39,925 nt of DNA from Pseudonocardia sp. (GTDB lineage: Bacteria > Actinomycetota > Actinomycetes > Mycobacteriales > Pseudonocardiaceae). How positions within the stretch are numbered: position 1 is the first letter of the stretch; each line of letters starts with the position of its first letter. Shown one piece after another: positions 9,698 to 17,238 of the stretch. Below the pieces are notes generated by a model that made no database searches, was not told where the DNA came from, and saw only the letters and a list, made by a program, of their open reading frames with translations. The DNA is taken from positions 1 to 39,925 of the forward strand of contig NZ_JAOPWR010000342.1 of assembly GCF_025965585.1 (NCBI RefSeq). Reading direction: 5' to 3'. Made by a program: the position numbers and the translations under genes.

Positions 9698-10127
9698 GTG
9701 ATCAGGTTACGCGACGACCGTGACGTCTCCGTGATCGAACCCACTACGAACCGCAAATACCCGACTACTCACAGCAACACTCCCCAGCTCCACCCCACCC
9801 CCACCGCAGGACAGCGGGGCCACGCGGGCCGGCCGGTTGTCCACATACCCCCATCTCCATCCACAGGTTGCGCGAAGAGGAGGGCCACGGCGGGGAGCGG
9901 AACCGTCGCTCCGACGACCGGCGCCGCAACCGGCTCCAGGACGGCGGGTGGGCGATGTTCCACGCGACGGACGTGGACATCCACGGGGACCCCGGGTCGC
10001 TGACGCCCCAGGTGGCGGTGGCCATCGAACGCCGATCAAGGCTGATGTCGCTCCACGTGATGCACGGACGACCTCTGTGCCTTGATCAGCGCGGTCGGGC
10101 CTGGGCCGCGCCCAGGTGGGCCGCGGG
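9698..10127. other. 430-bp gap between ppx and regX3: DnaA-box-like motifs, inverted repeat, doubtful small ORF
   Basis: TTGTCCACA at 9837-9845 equals the actinobacterial DnaA-box consensus, and a weaker copy, CCATCCACA, lies 20 bp on at 9857-9865. A 9-bp inverted repeat GATCAAGGC (10034-10042) / GCCTTGATC (10079-10087) sits 41 bp past the regX3 stop on its strand and may end that transcript. A plus-strand frame from a TTG at 9868 (or ATG at 9955) to 10146 has coding-like GC-rich third positions up to about 10030, but no recognisable family, no good ribosome-binding site, and it overlaps the regX3 end. It may be a gene remnant. Confidence 0.35.
9704..9709 (-). promoter_or_regulatory. Leaderless-type -10 box (TAACCT) of the Ppx/GppA operon
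   Basis: TAACCT on the minus strand is separated by exactly six bases from the GTG start; no Shine-Dalgarno sequence is present. This is probably the promoter of the three-gene phosphatase/membrane protein/TIM-barrel unit. Confidence 0.55.
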
Positions 10128-10817
10128 TCAGCTCTCGAACTTGTAGCCCAGGCCTCGCACCGTCACCAGGTGCCGGGGGGCGCTCGGGTCGCCCTCCACC
10201 TTCGACCGCAGGCGCTTGACGTGCACGTCGAGGGTCTTGGTGTCGCCCACGTAGTCCGCACCCCACACCCGGTCGATCAGCTGCCCGCGGGTCAGCACCC
10301 GGCCGACGTTGCGCAGCAGGTACTCGAGCAGGTCGAACTCCTTGAGCGGCAGGGCCACGTCCGCGCCGTTGACGCTGACGACGTGCCTCTCGACGTCCAT
10401 CCGCACGGGGCCGGCCTCCAGCACGCCGGGCATGCCGTCCACCTCGGTGCCGGTCTCGCCGCCGCGCCGGAGCACGGCCCGCACCCGGGCGATGAGCTCG
10501 CGGGCGGAGTAGGGCTTGGTGACGTAGTCGTCGGCGCCGAGCTCGAGGCCCACCACCTTGTCGATCTCGCTGTCGCGGGCGGTCACCATGATCACCGGGA
10601 CGGCGGAGCGGGTGCGCAAGGCTTTGCAGACCTCGGTGCCGCTCATGCCGGGGAGCATGAGGTCGAGCAGCACGATGTCGGCGCCGTTGCGGTCGAACTC
10701 CTCCAGCGCGTCCTGGCCGCTGGCGGCCACGGCCGTGGTGAAGCCCTCCTTGCGCAGCAGAAAGGCCAGCGGGTCCGCGAAGGACTCCTCGTCCTCCACG
10801 ATGAGCACCCTGGTCAT
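10128..10817 (-). CDS. regX3: Response regulator RegX3 (OmpR/PhoB type)
   Basis: DNA-binding response regulator of 229 aa. The receiver domain covers 1-115: acidic pocket D9/E10, phospho-acceptor D52 in LLDLMLPGM, T79 and K101. An OmpR-type winged helix fills the C-terminal ~95 residues and ends VTVRGLGYKFES. It acts with SenX3 in phosphate-responsive gene control and, in mycobacteria, binds PHO-box-like direct repeats. The ATG overlaps the senX3 stop by four bases (ATGA), so the two are translated together. This differs from M. tuberculosis, where repeats separate the genes. The identification rests on sequence and on the gpmA-senX3-regX3 order. Confidence 0.95.
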   Translation of the reverse strand: MTRVLIVEDEESFADPLAFLLRKEGFTTAVAASGQDALEEFDRNGADIVLLDLMLPGMSGTEVCKALRTRSAVPVIMVTARDSEIDKVVGLELGADDYVTKPYSARELIARVRAVLRRGGETGTEVDGMPGVLEAGPVRMDVERHVVSVNGADVALPLKEFDLLEYLLRNVGRVLTRGQLIDRVWGADYVGDTKTLDVHVKRLRSKVEGDPSAPRHLVTVRGLGYKFES

Positions 10818-12037
10818 GACATTCCTCCGAGTTCGGCGTGACGCCGGGAGGCGTCGGATGGGGGTGGCGGGCCGATGCCCGCGGGATCGAGGTCGTCCGG
10901 GTCGTCGGGGTCGGACTCCTCCACTCGTAGCGGCAACCGCATCGTGAACGTGGAGCCGGTGCCGGGGCTGCTCCAGAGGCGGACGTCGCCACCGTGGTTG
11001 GCCAGCACGTGCTTGACGATCGCGAGGCCGAGGCCGGTGCCGCCGGTGGCGCGCGACCGCGCCGGGTCGACGCGGAAGAAGCGCTCGAACACGCGCTTCT
11101 GGTGCTCGGGGGCGATACCGATGCCGCGATCGGTGACGGCGACCTCCACGGTCCGCCCGACGAGCCGGCGCGACACCGACACCGACGCCTCCTTCGGCGA
11201 GTACGCGATGGCGTTCTCCACGAGGTTGGACAGCGCCGTGACCAGCAGCGTCAGGTCACCCTCGACCTCGAGGCCGGTGGGCTTGTCGACGATGATCTCG
11301 ATGTCGGCGGCCTCGGCCGAGAGGCGGGACCGCGCCAGCGCCTCGCGCACCACCTCGTCCACGTCCACCACCGACAGCTCGGGCAGGCGCTCGGCCCCGG
11401 TGAGGCGTGAGAGCGCGATCAGCTCGGTGACGAGGTTGCCCAGCCGGGTGGCCTCGTTGAGGATCTTGGTGCAGAAGCGGCGCACCTCGGCGGGGTCGTC
11501 GGCGGCGTCGAGCACCGCCTCCGCGAGCAGCCCCATCGCCCCGACCGGGGTCTTGAGCTCGTGGCTGACATTGGCGACGAAGTCCCGCCGGGTGGCCTCG
11601 AGCCGCACGGCGTCGGACGTGTCGGCCGCCTCCACCATCGCGAAGCCGTCGCCCAGCGGGCGGACGTTGGCGAGCACGGCGGCCGGCTGGCGGCCGCGGT
11701 GGTCCAGCGGGGAGAGGTCGACGGCAGTGGACGTGCCGGTCTGCAGCACCTTCTGGCACGCGACCGCCGCCCGGGCGTCGGGCAGCCCGGCCCGGACGAC
11801 GCCCAGCTCGGCGGCGCGGGCGTTGTGCAGCACGACGTCACCCCGGCGGTTGAGCACCACCAGGCCCTCGTCGGCGGAGCGGAACACCCGCTGCAGGAGA
11901 TCGACCATCGGCGGGCCGGGGCTCGGCTCGACCCGGGCGGGGGTGGCCTCCACCCGCCCGCGGCCCATCCGGATGCCGATGGCCAGGCCCACGGCCAGAG
12001 CCGCGACCACGATCACCGTCCAGACCAGTGCGGTCAT
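10814..12037 (-). CDS. senX3: Sensor histidine kinase SenX3
   Basis: Membrane histidine kinase of 407 aa. One membrane helix (about 4-24) is followed by a PAS-like domain (about 45-140). The dimerisation/phosphotransfer helix has FVANVSHELKTP with H159. The catalytic ATPase domain shows the N box (LSNLVENAIAYSP), G1 (DRGIGIAPEHQKRVFERFFR) and G2 (GGTGLGLAIVKH). The C-terminus is acidic and Pro-rich. With so little outside the membrane, it probably senses phosphate through partners rather than a ligand. The ATG follows a TACGAT -10 box by six bases without a ribosome-binding site, so a leaderless transcript is likely. A GTTCAC direct repeat lies 95 bp upstream. Confidence 0.95.
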   Translation of the reverse strand: MTALVWTVIVVAALAVGLAIGIRMGRGRVEATPARVEPSPGPPMVDLLQRVFRSADEGLVVLNRRGDVVLHNARAAELGVVRAGLPDARAAVACQKVLQTGTSTAVDLSPLDHRGRQPAAVLANVRPLGDGFAMVEAADTSDAVRLEATRRDFVANVSHELKTPVGAMGLLAEAVLDAADDPAEVRRFCTKILNEATRLGNLVTELIALSRLTGAERLPELSVVDVDEVVREALARSRLSAEAADIEIIVDKPTGLEVEGDLTLLVTALSNLVENAIAYSPKEASVSVSRRLVGRTVEVAVTDRGIGIAPEHQKRVFERFFRVDPARSRATGGTGLGLAIVKHVLANHGGDVRLWSSPGTGSTFTMRLPLRVEESDPDDPDDLDPAGIGPPPPSDASRRHAELGGMS

Positions 12038-12043
12038 GGCGGC

Positions 12044-12049
12044 ATCGTA
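12044..12049 (-). promoter_or_regulatory. Leaderless-type -10 box (TACGAT) of senX3-regX3
   Basis: TACGAT on the minus strand is six bases from the senX3 ATG and no ribosome-binding site is present. This is probably the promoter of the two-component operon. Confidence 0.55.
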
Positions 12050-12089
12050 GGCAGGTGGACCGGGTGGCGGGCCAGCTCACAGGCCCGGT

Positions 12090-12110
12090 CGTGACGCCCG
12101 CGACGTCACG
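12090..12110. repeat. 7-bp inverted repeat in the gpmA-senX3 gap
   Basis: CGTGACG (12090-12096) and CGTCACG (12104-12110) form a perfect stem with a 7-nt loop. It may serve as the gpmA terminator or as a protein-binding site upstream of senX3. No T-run follows. Confidence 0.35.
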
Positions 12111-12131
12111 GAACGGCACAATTCCGCCCCC

Positions 12132-12149
12132 GTTCACGCCGCGTTCACC
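12132..12149 (+). promoter_or_regulatory. PHO-box-like direct repeat, probable RegX3 site
   Basis: GTTCACG at 12132 and GTTCACC at 12143 are direct repeats with an 11-nt period, the spacing of PhoP/RegX3-type PHO boxes in actinobacteria. It lies 95 bp upstream of senX3 and 17 bp past the gpmA stop codon. Autoregulation of senX3-regX3 by RegX3 is known in mycobacteria; here it is inferred from the motif. Confidence 0.6.
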
Positions 12150-12165
12150 CCCGCGGGTTCGACGG

Positions 12166-12906
12166 TCAGCGCCCCTGGTTCGCCACGGCCGCCGCGGCCT
12201 CCGCCGCGGCGTCGGGGTCGAGGTAGGTGCCGCCGGGCACGGTGGGCAACAGGTCGTCGTCGAGGTCGTAGCGCAGCGGGATGCCGGTGGGGATGTTCAG
12301 GCCGGCGATGTCGGCGTCGGAGATGCCGTCGAGGTGCTTGACGAGGGCGCGCAGCGAGTTGCCGTGGGCCGCGAGCAGGACGACCTTGCCCGCTCGGAGG
12401 TCCGGCACGACCTCCGTCTCCCAGTACGGCACGAAACGTTTCACGACGTCGGCCAGGCACTCCGTGGCGGGCATGGCGGCGTCGAGGTCCGCGTAGCGCG
12501 GGTCGCCGTCCTGGGCGAACTCGGAGCCGGCATCGATCGGCGGCGGCGGCACATCGTACGAGCGGCGCCAGAGCATGAACTGCTCCTCGCCGAACTCGTC
12601 GAGCGTCTGCTTCTTGTTCTTGCCCTGCAGCGCGCCGTAGTGGCGCTCGTTGAGGCGCCAGTCGCGCTTGACCGGGATCCAGTGCCGGTCGCAGGCATCG
12701 AGGGCGAGGTCGGCGGTGGAGATCGCGCGCCGCAGGAGCGAGGTGTGCACGACGTCGGGCAGCAGGCCCTCGGCCCTGAGCAGCTCGCCGCCGCGGCGGG
12801 CCTCCTGCTCGCCCGTCTCCGAGAGGGGTACGTCCACCCAGCCGGTGAAAAGGTTCTCGGCGTTCCACACGCTCTGGCCGTGTCGCAGCAGCACCAGGGT
12901 TCCCAT
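12166..12906 (-). CDS. gpmA: 2,3-bisphosphoglycerate-dependent phosphoglycerate mutase
   Basis: Glycolytic and gluconeogenic interconversion of 3- and 2-phosphoglycerate in the cytosol. It has 246 residues, typical of the dimeric dPGM family. The phosphohistidine motif [10 protein letters not shown] (6-15; H9) is followed by [13 protein letters not shown], the [12 protein letters not shown] block and the second histidine motif [12 protein letters not shown]. The ATG at 12906 has no ribosome-binding site; a CAGAGT box seven bases upstream may be a weak leaderless promoter. The gpmA-senX3-regX3 order equals M. tuberculosis Rv0489-Rv0491. Confidence 0.95.
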   Translation of the reverse strand: MGTLVLLRHGQSVWNAENLFTGWVDVPLSETGEQEARRGGELLRAEGLLPDVVHTSLLRRAISTADLALDACDRHWIPVKRDWRLNERHYGALQGKNKKQTLDEFGEEQFMLWRRSYDVPPPPIDAGSEFAQDGDPRYADLDAAMPATECLADVVKRFVPYWETEVVPDLRAGKVVLLAAHGNSLRALVKHLDGISDADIAGLNIPTGIPLRYDLDDDLLPTVPGGTYLDPDAAAEAAAAVANQGR

Positions 12907-12944
12907 GCGCGCAACTCTGCCAGCCGCGGATGGGGCGCAGGTGC

Positions 12945-13559
12945 TCAGGTCGCGACGGTGAGCGTGCGCAGTGACGCGTCGAACACCGGCGCGTACGTGC
13001 TCCAGCCCTGCGCGGGCGCGGTGCCCGTGACGACGGTGGTGGAGCGGCCGTGGACGGTGAACAGCTGCAGGTTGCGCAGCCGCATCCCCGATCCCTTGTC
13101 GGTGAACGTGCCGCCCAGCAGGTGCGCGGGGGTGCCGTCGGCGAGGCTGACGGCCGCGTCGGTGTCGGAGGCGTAGTCGGTCAGGCCCCGCAGCTCCTCA
13201 CGGGCGCCGACCACCGTCGCGGGCAGGCCGGCGACCGACGGCACCACGAGCACGTTGATGTTCGCGCTGAAGTCCCCTTGGGCCGATCGTGTCGGGGTGG
13301 GGTCCAGGAAGACGACGGCCGTGTTCTGCGCGCCGGACGTGTCCGCCTTCCAGCCGGGCGGAGGGGCGATCGTGAAGCGCTTCTGCGCGTCGGAGAACGC
13401 GGCCCCGAGCGGCGCCGGGCCGGCTGCGACGGCCGACGACACGGTGCGCGGGGCGGCCGCGGGATCGGGTTCGGCGACGCCGATGACGGTCTGCGTGCAC
13501 CCGGCGAGCCCGATGACCGCGACGAGGCACAGGGCCACCCGGACGATCATCACGCGCAT
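12945..13559 (-). CDS. Probable LpqN/Mog1-PsbP-like lipoprotein
   Basis: Secreted lipoprotein of 204 aa. The signal peptide ends in the lipobox GLAGC (C21). The mature part has the pattern [12 protein letters not shown], typical of actinobacterial LpqN/LpqT-like proteins with a Mog1/PsbP-like fold, and closes with [14 protein letters not shown]. The ATG at 13559 has GGAAGGGG six bases upstream, which rules out the longer frame. Its role is unknown; mycobacterial LpqN-type proteins bind cell-envelope factors. It is the first gene of the accessory segment beside gpmA. The family assignment is by pattern only. Confidence 0.65.
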   Translation of the reverse strand: MRVMIVRVALCLVAVIGLAGCTQTVIGVAEPDPAAAPRTVSSAVAAGPAPLGAAFSDAQKRFTIAPPPGWKADTSGAQNTAVVFLDPTPTRSAQGDFSANINVLVVPSVAGLPATVVGAREELRGLTDYASDTDAAVSLADGTPAHLLGGTFTDKGSGMRLRNLQLFTVHGRSTTVVTGTAPAQGWSTYAPVFDASLRTLTVAT

Positions 13560-13628
13560 TCGGGCCCCTTCCCGGAACGAGGCGCCATGATTGCCCACGC
13601 CGGACTGCGGCGCCAGCACCGGCGCGGG

Positions 13629-14150
13629 TCAGCCTGCGGCGGGCTCCTGGTCGGCGGCCACGCCGGATATCGGCAGCTCGTCGTCCGAGAGGCCGGTGAG
13701 CACCGCGCGCAGGATGGCGCGCAGCTGCCCGACCTGCTCGCAGGTGAGCCTGTCGAAGAGGTGCTCGCGGACCGTGCGCACGTGCCCGGGAGCCGCCGCG
13801 GCGAGCGCCGCGAAACCTGCCTCGGTGAGGTGGGCCAGCGTGCTGCGCCGGTCGTCGGGGCAGGGCATCCGTTGCACCCAGCCGTTGCGCTCCAGCCTGC
13901 TCACGGCGTGGGAGAGACGGCTCTGCGAGCTCTGGGTGACGGCGGCGAGGTCGCTCATGCGCAGGGTGCGTCCGGGGACCTCGGACAGCATCGCCAGGAT
14001 CTGGTAGTAGGCGTGCGGCATCCCCGAGTCGCGCTGCAGCTGCCGGTCGAGTGCGGACTCGAGCAACGTGGACATCGCCACGTAGGACAGCCACGCGTCC
14101 AGCTCGTCCGGCGTCAGCCACCGCTCGTTCACATCGTCCACACCGGTCAT
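13629..14150 (-). CDS. MarR family transcriptional regulator (divergent from VOC gene)
   Basis: Winged-helix repressor-type protein of about 173 aa. Family landmarks are YYQILAMLSEVPGRTLRMSDLAAVTQSSQSRLSHAVSRLERNGW in the DNA-binding domain and DDRRSTLAHLTEAG in the wing. It is transcribed divergently from a VOC-fold gene, and two TGAA-N2-TTCA palindromes lie between them, so it very probably controls both. The start is uncertain: ATG codons at 14177 and 14165 would place the first palindrome inside or against the reading frame, while the one at 14150 leaves it upstream. The ligand is probably a small aromatic or electrophile, as is common for MarR/VOC pairs; this is inference. Confidence 0.8.
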   Translation of the reverse strand: MTGVDDVNERWLTPDELDAWLSYVAMSTLLESALDRQLQRDSGMPHAYYQILAMLSEVPGRTLRMSDLAAVTQSSQSRLSHAVSRLERNGWVQRMPCPDDRRSTLAHLTEAGFAALAAAAPGHVRTVREHLFDRLTCEQVGQLRAILRAVLTGLSDDELPISGVAADQEPAAG

Positions 14151-14165
14151 GGTACGGGAAGACAT

Positions 14166-14212
14166 TTGAACTTTCATGTGTTCCGGGTGCTACCGTATTC
14201 ATGAACCTTCAA
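14166..14212. promoter_or_regulatory. Twin MarR operator between the MarR and VOC genes
   Basis: TGAACTTTCA (14167-14176) and TGAACCTTCA (14202-14211) are each TGAA-N2-TTCA palindromes, with centres 35 bp apart. Together they also form a larger inverted repeat (TTGAA-x-CATG to CATGAA-x-TTCAA). A TACCGT -10-like box lies between them at 14191-14196. The arrangement suits two repressor dimers covering both promoters. Confidence 0.6.
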
Positions 14213-14228
14213 TGATCTAGGGGTCACC

Positions 14229-14735
14229 ATGCCGGTCCAGCGCCTCAACCACGCCGTCCTCTACGTCCGCGACGTCGACCGCAGCGTCGCCTTCTACTCC
14301 GACGCCCTCGGGTTCCGCGTCGTCGCCGGCATGCCCGGCCGGGCCGCGTTCCTGCAGGCCGAGGGCTCGACCAACGACCACGACCTCGGGCTGTTCGCCA
14401 TGGGTGAGCGCGCGGGCGACACCCAGGCCGGGCGCACCACCGTGGGCCTCTACCACCTCGCATGGGAGGTCGACACCCTCGCCGAGCTGCGCCGCATCGC
14501 CGGCGTGCTGAGCGAGCGCGGCGCACTCGTCGGCGCGTCGGACCACGGCTCCACCAAGGCCCTCTACGCGCACGACCCGGACGGCATCGAGTTCGAGGTC
14601 AGCTGGCTCGTGCCCGCCGCGCTCCTCTCCCCGGAGCCCACCGTCATGACAGCGCCCCTGGACCTCGAGGCCGAGATCTCCCGGTACGGCGCGGAGACGC
14701 GTGGAGGCATCGGCGTGTCCGTCGCGGCAGGCTGA
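14229..14735 (+). CDS. VOC superfamily protein (glyoxalase/extradiol dioxygenase type)
   Basis: Cytosolic metal-binding protein of 168 aa made of two beta-alpha-beta-beta-beta modules. Predicted metal ligands are H8 (LNHAVLYV), H76 (LYHLAWEV) and E123 (DPDGIEFEVSW), the two-His one-Glu set of extradiol dioxygenases. AGGGG four bases before the ATG supports the start. It could cleave a catechol, detoxify an aldehyde-thiol adduct or confer drug resistance; the sequence does not decide. The divergent MarR gene is the likely regulator. Confidence 0.8.
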   Translation: MPVQRLNHAVLYVRDVDRSVAFYSDALGFRVVAGMPGRAAFLQAEGSTNDHDLGLFAMGERAGDTQAGRTTVGLYHLAWEVDTLAELRRIAGVLSERGALVGASDHGSTKALYAHDPDGIEFEVSWLVPAALLSPEPTVMTAPLDLEAEISRYGAETRGGIGVSVAAG

Positions 14736-14859
14736 GCCCGGGCCCGTCCAGCCCCTCCGGTTGGGCCCTTCGCGTGACGAACCTCACCCACGGGAGAGGT
14801 AGGGTGGCGGCGTTTCCCGCCTCGTCCCGGGGCGGTCCGGATCTGCGGCGAGGAGCTCT

Positions 14860-14895
14860 ATGACGGTGACGACCGCCGGGGTCGACCCGAGGTGA
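14860..14895 (+). CDS. Possible 11-codon upstream ORF coupled to the MEDS gene
   Basis: ATG at 14860 has AGGAG four bases upstream and encodes MTVTTAGVDPR. Its TGA (14893-14895) overlaps the GTG of the next gene (14892-14894). The ribosome-binding site of the short frame is better than that of the large gene, so it may serve to load ribosomes for coupled translation or act as a leader peptide. Confidence 0.4.
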   Translation: MTVTTAGVDPR

Positions 14896-15827
14896 GCACC
14901 GCGCCTCAGGGCCTCCAGCACGACGCGCTCTTCTACACCGACGCGGCGAGCTACCGCGCGGGGCTGCTGCGGTTCGTGCGCGAGGGCCTGGAGCACGAGG
15001 AGCCGGTGTTGGTCGCCGTGCCGCAGCCCGGGCTGGCCCTCGTGCAGTCCGCCCTGAGTGCCACCGAGGCGGCGCGGGTCCGCACCGCCGACATGGGCAC
15101 AGCGGGGCGCAACCCGGGCCGGATCATCGGCTCGGTCCTCACCGCGTTCGTCCGCGAGCACGACGGGCAGCCGGTGCGTATCGTCGGCGAGCCCATCTGG
15201 GCCGGCCGCAGCCAGGACGAGTACCCGGCCTGCGCCGAGCACGAGGCCCTGATCAACGTGGCGCTGGCCGCGTCCGAGGCCTACGTCCTGTGCCCGTACG
15301 ACGTCACGCGTCTCGACCGCAACGTGCTCACCGACGCCACCCGCACCCACCCGATGCTCGCCACCGCAGGCGAGCGCTGGGACTCCCCCGGCTACACCGA
15401 CCCGGTCGCCGTCGCCGCCTGGTTCGACCGCCCGCTGCCCCCCGCACCTCCCGAGGCCGACGTGCTGGTGATCGGGCCGTCCACCGGGCCGGGCACGGCG
15501 CGGCGCTTCGTCCACGAGTACGCCGAGCACAAGGGCATGCCGCCCGACCGGATCGCCGACCTGCGCACGGCCGTGCAGGAGCTGGTGGTCAACACGATGC
15601 TGCACGCGGGCGGCTCGGGGCTGCTGACGATCTGGACGGCGGACCACCAGGTGGTCTGCCAGGTGCAGGACGGCGGCCGGATCACCGATCCGCTGGCGGG
15701 CCGCAGGCTGCCCGCCCCGCACGATGACGGCCACGGGCTCTACGTCGTGCACCAGCTGTGCGACCTGGTGCGCGTGCACCGCAGGCGCGACGGCACGGTC
15801 GTCCGCGTGCACATCGGGCTCTCCTGA
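14892..15827 (+). CDS. MEDS domain sensor with anti-sigma-type histidine kinase-like ATPase
   Basis: Soluble protein of 311 aa. Residues ~8-165 match the MEDS (DcmR-like sensory) domain, beginning HDALFYTDAASYRAGLLRFVREGL. Residues ~175-311 form a HATPase_c_2 domain with N box RTAVQELVVNTMLHAG and motifs QVQDGGRITDP and DGHGLYVVHQLCDLV. There is no phospho-acceptor His box, so it resembles RsbW/RsbA anti-sigma kinases that bind or phosphorylate anti-sigma antagonists. No sigma factor or STAS partner lies nearby. The GTG start overlaps the stop of a short upstream frame. A stress-response switch is inferred from the domains. Confidence 0.82.
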   Translation: MSTAPQGLQHDALFYTDAASYRAGLLRFVREGLEHEEPVLVAVPQPGLALVQSALSATEAARVRTADMGTAGRNPGRIIGSVLTAFVREHDGQPVRIVGEPIWAGRSQDEYPACAEHEALINVALAASEAYVLCPYDVTRLDRNVLTDATRTHPMLATAGERWDSPGYTDPVAVAAWFDRPLPPAPPEADVLVIGPSTGPGTARRFVHEYAEHKGMPPDRIADLRTAVQELVVNTMLHAGGSGLLTIWTADHQVVCQVQDGGRITDPLAGRRLPAPHDDGHGLYVVHQLCDLVRVHRRRDGTVVRVHIGLS

Positions 15828-15845
15828 ACGCGGCCCGCGCCAGGG

Positions 15846-16604
15846 TCAGCCGCTGCCGTCCACCCGGTAGCCGTCGCGCGTCGAGAAGCGCGCGGTGACG
15901 CTGAACCGGTCGGCACGCACGAGCGTCTGACGCCACTCGACCGGACGGTCGCCCGCGCAGCCCAGGCGGTCGATCGCCAGCACGGCCACGCCCTCGGGGA
16001 TGGCGAGCAGCCGCCGCTGCGAGGCGTCCGGCACGGCCGCGCGGATCCGCTCGCTCCCGCCGGTGACGCGCACCCCGCAGCGCTCGGCGTACTCCGCGTA
16101 GAGCGCCGTGCGCCCGAAGTCGACGTCCAGCAGCGGCGTCGCCAGCTCCGCGGGCAGCCAGACGCGGTCGACGGCGAGCGGGTCGGCGTCGGCGAGGCGC
16201 AGGCGCTCCAGGTGCACGAGCGGCGTGGACTCCTCCAAGCCGAGCCGCGCGGCCACCACGCCGTCGGCGCGCACGTCCAGCGTGCGGACGACGCTGCGCT
16301 GCACCTGCCCGGTGGCCTCGACGGCGGTGAAGAGGCTGTAGAGCTCGCCGAGCTGCTGCTCGATCGCCGTGGGCTCGGCCCGTCGGGGGGTGCGCCCGCG
16401 GCCGGCGATCACCAGCCCCTCCTCGCGCAGGCGCCGGACCGCCTCGCGGACGGTGTGCCTGCTGACGCCGTACTCGGCCACGAGCGCGAGCTCACCGGGG
16501 AAGGACTCGGTGAACTCGTCGCGATCGAGGCGGCGACGGAGGTCGGCGAGAAGCTGCTCCCACAGCGGGCGTCCGCCCAGCCGGTCGAGCACCTGCGCCG
16601 TCAC
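15846..16604 (-). CDS. GntR family transcriptional regulator with UTRA domain
   Basis: HutC-subfamily regulator of 252 aa. The N-terminal winged HTH contains LVAEYGVSRHTVREAVRRLREEGLV, and the UTRA ligand-binding domain fills residues ~90-248 and closes VEWRQTLVRADRFSVTARF. UTRA domains bind small molecules, often sugars or amino-acid derivatives. The GTG at 16604 is chosen because AGAAGGGGG lies six bases upstream; a frame extension to 16664 has none. A TATCGT -10-like box lies at 16663-16668. It is convergent with the MEDS gene. No transport or catabolic operon is adjacent, so its target is unknown. Confidence 0.85.
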   Translation of the reverse strand: MTAQVLDRLGGRPLWEQLLADLRRRLDRDEFTESFPGELALVAEYGVSRHTVREAVRRLREEGLVIAGRGRTPRRAEPTAIEQQLGELYSLFTAVEATGQVQRSVVRTLDVRADGVVAARLGLEESTPLVHLERLRLADADPLAVDRVWLPAELATPLLDVDFGRTALYAEYAERCGVRVTGGSERIRAAVPDASQRRLLAIPEGVAVLAIDRLGCAGDRPVEWRQTLVRADRFSVTARFSTRDGYRVDGSG

Positions 16605-16782
16605 GGTCCACCCCCTTCTCGTCCACACCGGGGAGACGACTCGGCCGTGTGTCCGGTCGCCCACGATACGATCGCGCCCCGTCGCTGCGACGCCGGGACT
16701 GCCGGATCCGCCCGGTCCCGCGGTGGCCCGGCCAGTGGCGCGGCGGGGGCGCCACGGCCCGTGGTCGCGGGCGCCTGCTCGA

Positions 16783-17238
16783 TCAGCGGTCGGAGGCGGA
16801 TCGCAGCCGCCCGGTGAGATTCCGCAGCACGCCGCGCAGGTCGTCGATCTCCTCGCGGCTCATGCCGGTGGCGATGCCGATCTCGTTCTGCACCTTCGCC
16901 GTGTACGCCTCCAGCTCACGACCCTGCGCCGTGAGCGCTATCAGCACCGATCGCTCGTCGCCGGGCTGGCGCGTGCGCGTGACCAGGCCGCTCACCTCGA
17001 GCCGCTTGAGCAACGGGGAGAGCGTGCCCGTCTCCAGCTGCAGGGCCTGCCCGATACCGGTGACGGGCGAGTCGCCGCGCTCCCACAGCACCAACAGCAC
17101 GAGGTACTGCGGGTAGGTCAGGCCGAGCGAGTCGAGCATCGGCCGGTAGCAGCTCGTCATGGCCCGTGATGCGGTGTACAGCGCGAAGCACAGCTGCTCG
17201 TCCAGAGTGGTGGACCGCACCGGCCCCGGCTGTGACAT
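16783..17238 (-). CDS. OhrR-type MarR family regulator (one-Cys redox sensor)
   Basis: Organic-hydroperoxide-responsive repressor family (151 aa). The N-terminal block LDEQLCFALYTASRAMTSCYRPMLDSL and the following LTYPQYLVLLVLWE align well with B. subtilis OhrR: C17 for the peroxidatic Cys15, Y31 for Tyr29 and Y42 for Tyr40. C30 is an extra cysteine near the site. Oxidation of the Cys releases such repressors from DNA. No ohr peroxidase gene is in the window, so its target is elsewhere or different. The ATG at 17238 follows TACGGT by six bases, so the gene is probably leaderless. Confidence 0.85.
   Translation of the reverse strand: MSQPGPVRSTTLDEQLCFALYTASRAMTSCYRPMLDSLGLTYPQYLVLLVLWERGDSPVTGIGQALQLETGTLSPLLKRLEVSGLVTRTRQPGDERSVLIALTAQGRELEAYTAKVQNEIGIATGMSREEIDDLRGVLRNLTGRLRSASDR

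Noticed and set aside
9837..9865. Replication origin
   Set aside because: Only two DnaA-box-like sites and no dnaA, dnaN or rnpA genes nearby.
14740..14770. Terminator after the VOC gene
   Set aside because: Only a 6-bp GGGCCC self-complementary pair with a long loop; too weak to call.
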